Shown here piece by piece: positions 6,397-8,467 of a stretch of DNA of 8,467 bases. Positions within the stretch are counted from its first letter, which is position 1. Each line of letters opens with the position of its first letter. This DNA is from Candidatus Rifleibacteriota bacterium (GTDB lineage: Bacteria > Riflebacteria > Ozemobacteria > Ozemobacterales > Ozemobacteraceae), in assembly GCA_022704885.1 (NCBI GenBank), contig JAKJFO010000170.1:350-8816 (forward strand). The letters run 5' to 3'. A program made the translations under genes and the position numbers. Below the pieces are notes generated by a model, which saw nothing but the letters and a program-made list of their open reading frames with translations, made no database searches and was not told the origin of the DNA.

Positions 6397-7746
6397 ATGA
6401 GCCCAGCCAGTAATATTGGAAAGATCGTAAAACGTAACGGTCAGGTGGTGCCATTCGACAAGGAAAAGATCGTCAATGCCATTTTTCGGGCGGCGGTGGA
6501 AGTGGGCGGGCACGACCGGCGCCTCGCCGAGATTCTCGCCGAAAAGGTAGTGCATCAGCTCGAACTGAGCAAGATGCCGCCGGCGCTGCCGAGCGTCGAA
6601 GAAGTTCAGGACATCATCGAAAAGGAACTCATCGAGTCCGGGCACGCCAAGACTGCCAAGAAGTTCATTCTTTATCGCTACGAGCACAACAAGCTGCGAC
6701 AGGGCGTCGAAAAACAGAGTGCGTCTTCTTCAGGTAACATACCGTACAAGAAGATCTGGCAGGTGCTGAGCTGGGCTGTCGATCATGACTGTTACAGCAT
6801 CGACAAGATCAACGAGCATATCGAGAAGGGTACTTACCCGAAACTGGTGGCTGATGTCACCGCTAAATACGATGCCGATATCGCTTCGGCCGCCGAAAAG
6901 ATCATCGCCCGCCTGCCGGAGGTGCGCATCGTCATTATCGCCGGGCCGTCAAGCTCGGGCAAGACGACCACCACCATCAAAATCGGCGAACACCTGCAGA
7001 AGCAGGGCTATGAGCTGGTTTCGATGGAACTCGACATGTATTACTTCGATCTCGAGCATCACCCGCGTGACGAATTCGGCGATTACGACTTCGAAACGCC
7101 GGAAGCGCTCGACCTCGCACTGATCAACCAGCATCTCGCCGACCTGCTCGATGGCAAAACCATTCAGATGCCGCGCTACAACTTCAAGACCGGCAAACGC
7201 GAAACCGAAACCGACCCGATGAAGCTCGAAAAGAACCAGATTCTGCTGCTCGACAGTCTGCATGGCCTCTACGCCCCGATGACCAGCAGCGTCAGCGATG
7301 AAAAAAAATTCAAGCTCTACATCGAAACCCTCTGCCAGATCAAGAACGCCGCCGGCGAATTCATTCGCTGGACCGACGTACGCCTGCTGCGCCGCATGGT
7401 GCGCGATTCGTGGCATCGCAGCTACAACCCGCGCCAGACCCTCGAACACTGGCATTATGTGCGGCGCTCGGAGATTCAGCATATCATTCCATTCGTCGGT
7501 GCGGTCGATCATGTGATCGACGGTTCATTGCCTTATGAGCTGCCGATTTATAAAAAACATCTCTTTCACTATTTCCCTGATTTCGTAAAGGATTACCGTG
7601 AAGACCCCAAGCGCCAGGACGCTTATATCCGCGCCAAGCGCGTGCATGACCTGCTCGCAGCATTCAAGACCTGGGAAGACGAGGATGTCATTCCAAAAGA
7701 CGTTCTTATCCGCGAATACATCGGCGGCAGCATCTACGAATACTAG
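6397..7746 (+). CDS. ATP-cone domain fused to uridine kinase-type P-loop kinase
   Basis: The 449-residue protein has two parts. Residues 8-105 form an ATP-cone (IVKRNGQVVPFDKEKIVNAI, then SVEEVQDIIEKELIESG and KKFILYRYEH), the nucleotide-sensing module of ribonucleotide reductases and NrdR. Residues from about 175 form a uridine kinase/phosphoribulokinase-family P-loop domain with Walker A GPSSSGKT (183-190), MELDMYYFDLEHHPRDEFGDYDFETPEALD and PRYNFKTGKR. DEFGDYDFE and the tyrosine-rich strand resemble the acceptor site of nucleoside kinases. The likely reaction is phosphorylation of a nucleoside such as uridine, with the cone as allosteric sensor, but the substrate is inferred. Archaeal 2-phosphoglycerate kinases have the same domain order, so another small substrate is possible. 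AAAGGGG at 6384-6390 lies six bases before the ATG. The gene follows the export gene by 15 bases, implying co-transcription. Confidence 0.9.
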   Translation: MSPASNIGKIVKRNGQVVPFDKEKIVNAIFRAAVEVGGHDRRLAEILAEKVVHQLELSKMPPALPSVEEVQDIIEKELIESGHAKTAKKFILYRYEHNKLRQGVEKQSASSSGNIPYKKIWQVLSWAVDHDCYSIDKINEHIEKGTYPKLVADVTAKYDADIASAAEKIIARLPEVRIVIIAGPSSSGKTTTTIKIGEHLQKQGYELVSMELDMYYFDLEHHPRDEFGDYDFETPEALDLALINQHLADLLDGKTIQMPRYNFKTGKRETETDPMKLEKNQILLLDSLHGLYAPMTSSVSDEKKFKLYIETLCQIKNAAGEFIRWTDVRLLRRMVRDSWHRSYNPRQTLEHWHYVRRSEIQHIIPFVGAVDHVIDGSLPYELPIYKKHLFHYFPDFVKDYREDPKRQDAYIRAKRVHDLLAAFKTWEDEDVIPKDVLIREYIGGSIYEY

Positions 7747-7762
7747 TTCGCTCTCTCCTTCG

Positions 7763-7828
7763 TTCTCGTTCTCGTAATCGTTCTCGTAATCGTAATCGTA
7801 ATCGTAATCGTTCTCGTAATCGTAATCG
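7763..7828. repeat. Tandem hexamer array, 11 units of TTCTCG/TAATCG
   Basis: Eleven uninterrupted 6-base units run from 7763 to 7828, each either TTCTCG (F) or TAATCG (T), in the order F F T F T T T T F T T. Imperfect related sequence (TTCG, CTCTCC) extends back to the kinase stop at 7746. The array fills most of the gap before the S23 gene. It reads as the reverse complement of the GATTAC units that encode that gene's C-terminal tail, so the gene is bracketed by inverted arrays. The two-state unit composition suggests expansion by slippage from two parent units. Confidence 0.93.
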
Positions 7829-7855
7829 TTCTTTAATCTGTTTTATCGATTCTCT

Positions 7856-8257
7856 ATGAAATTTGACCACGAAAAACTTGATGTTTATCGTATTGCCATC
7901 GAGATGACGGCTTGGGTATTCGAATTGAGCCGAGCTTTATCTGATCTGAACCGTCATACAAAAGATCAGATGATACGGGCTTCTCAGTCTGTACCTTTGA
8001 ATATTGCTGAAGGTAACGGAAAGCGTTCAGAAGCAGATCGTAGGAGATTTTTTGAAATAGCTCGTGGTTCGGCTCTTGAATGTGCAGCTGTGATGGATAT
8101 TCTTCTGGCGTGCAGGACAATTACTCAAGAGCAGGCAAACCATTGTAAGCAACTGCTTTTGCGTATTGTTTCCATGTTAACTCGCATGATCGATGGTAAC
8201 AGTGCTCGAGAAGAGGCTGTCGATTACGATTACGCGCACGAGCACGCGCACGATTAA
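7856..8257 (+). CDS. S23/23S-rRNA-intervening-sequence-type four-helix-bundle protein with hexamer-encoded tail
   Basis: The 133-residue protein matches the four-helix-bundle family first seen in intervening sequences of 23S rRNA genes. Diagnostic features are FDHEKLDVYRIAI (3-15), DQMIRASQSVPLNIAEGNGK (37-56) and FFEIARGSALECAAVMDIL (65-83), with a last helix QLLLRIVSMLTRMI. The family forms a pentameric alpha bundle and may bind nucleic acid; its cellular role is unknown. No 23S rRNA sequence is nearby, so this is a free-standing copy. Residues 123-133 (DYDYAHEHAHD) are encoded by six consecutive hexamers. There is no clear Shine-Dalgarno before ATG 7856, and base composition is visibly AT-richer than in the neighbouring kinase gene. 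Both fit acquisition as a module with its flanking arrays. The gene is intact. Confidence 0.95.
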   Translation: MKFDHEKLDVYRIAIEMTAWVFELSRALSDLNRHTKDQMIRASQSVPLNIAEGNGKRSEADRRRFFEIARGSALECAAVMDILLACRTITQEQANHCKQLLLRIVSMLTRMIDGNSAREEAVDYDYAHEHAHD

Positions 8258-8294
8258 TTATTTCGTGCTCGTAATCGTAATCGTAATCGTAATC
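8222..8294. repeat. Hexamer inverted repeat: coding tail array facing a downstream array
   Basis: Six in-frame hexamers at 8222-8257 read two GATTAC, then GCGCAC, GAGCAC, GCGCAC and GATTAA, the last carrying the stop codon. After a seven-base spacer, 8265-8294 reads GTGCTC then four GTAATC, the reverse complement type. GAGCAC 8240-8245 can pair with GTGCTC 8265-8270 across a 19-base loop, and the two outer GATTAC units pair with GTAATC units at 8277-8288. One mismatched unit lies between. The fold-back could act as a bidirectional transcription barrier between the S23 gene and the convergent yjbQ, or as the right end of a mobile module. Confidence 0.85.
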
Positions 8295-8309
8295 ATCGGT
8301 TTTCGCATT

Positions 8310-8467
8310 TCAGCTGGTTGATACTACCAGGCGGCGGGTGCGGGGGCCGTCGAATTCGCACAGGTAGATGCCCTGCCAGGTGCCAAGAACGAGCGCGCCG
8401 CCGCTGACGATGAAGCTGTGGCAGGTGCCGAGCAGGCTGGATTTGACATGCGCGTGGCTGTTGCCTT
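8310..8467 (-). CDS. yjbQ: YjbQ/UPF0047 family protein, C-terminal part (partial at window edge)
   Basis: On the - strand the last 51 codons of a YjbQ-family gene are present, ending in TGA (complement of 8310-8312). The visible region carries the family motif [13 protein letters not shown], with the conserved His-Ala-His of the proposed active site, followed by [24 protein letters not shown], the hallmark C-terminal strands. The family is a small trimeric metal-binding beta-fold protein; E. coli YjbQ has weak thiamin phosphate synthase activity, but the true role is unsettled. The 5' part lies outside the window. The gene converges on the S23 gene, with the inverted hexamer array between them as the only candidate terminator. 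Confidence 0.93.
   Translation of the reverse strand, partial: GNSHAHVKSSLLGTCHSFIVSGGALVLGTWQGIYLCEFDGPRTRRLVVSTS

Noticed and set aside
6949..7512. 187-codon - strand frame opposite the kinase gene
   Set aside because: Fully antisense to the strongly supported kinase coding sequence and without recognisable motifs.
7763..7828. CRISPR-like array
   Set aside because: Units are contiguous six-base repeats with no spacers, and no cas genes are present.
7856..8257. S23 gene as an intervening sequence within a 23S rRNA gene
   Set aside because: Flanking sequence is protein-coding (kinase upstream, yjbQ downstream) with no rRNA sequence visible.

Overview
The window looks like part of a Gram-negative bacterial chromosome of fairly high GC. 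An outer-membrane polysaccharide-export protein with a signal peptide sits beside housekeeping genes. The lineage cannot be fixed from sequence alone. The block rnhB, a FliK-like protein, a stand-alone FlhB C-terminal-domain protein and yraN is a mix known from several deep-branching phyla, with a partly similar order (rnhB-ylqG-ylqH) in Bacillus. Free-standing four-helix-bundle (S23) genes with hexamer repeats are common in environmental and candidate-phylum genomes. A poorly cultured lineage is plausible but is inference.

Layout. Bases 2-376 hold the 3' end of an unidentified gene. Bases 377-818 form a 442-base gap with an octamer mini-repeat, two adjacent hairpins whose loops carry GGA motifs, a weak terminator-like hairpin, a possible promoter and two short ORFs with strong Shine-Dalgarno sequences. 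From 819 to 3457 runs a tightly packed + strand operon of five genes: a small acidic conserved-type protein, rnhB (RNase HII), a FliK/YlqG-like protein that appears frameshifted, an FlhB/YlqH-like small protein, and yraN. Three of the four junctions are start/stop overlaps of one or four bases, and the fourth is a 32-base overlap, so translational coupling is likely.

Bases 3458-3708 hold a gene-less pair of inverted hexamer arrays and a candidate promoter. Then comes a two-gene unit: an 890-residue multi-SLBB polysaccharide export protein and, 15 bases downstream, an ATP-cone/uridine-kinase-type P-loop kinase. After it, a tandem hexamer array (TTCTCG/TAATCG) leads into an AT-richer S23 four-helix-bundle gene. 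The last codons of that gene are themselves made of the same hexamer in the opposite orientation, followed by an inverted array that can fold back on them. The window ends with the 3' part of a convergent yjbQ (UPF0047) gene on the - strand.

The most interesting material is the hexamer/S23 module. One full copy (7763-8294) and one apparent gene-less or decayed copy (3472-3587) lie about 4 kb apart, and the repeat serves both as flanking DNA and as the code for an Asp-Tyr/His-rich protein tail. Secondary points are the apparent frameshift in the FliK-like gene, an Asp-to-Glu change at a catalytic position in RnhB, loss of the NPTH autocleavage motif in the FlhB-like protein, and the ATP-cone kinase fusion.
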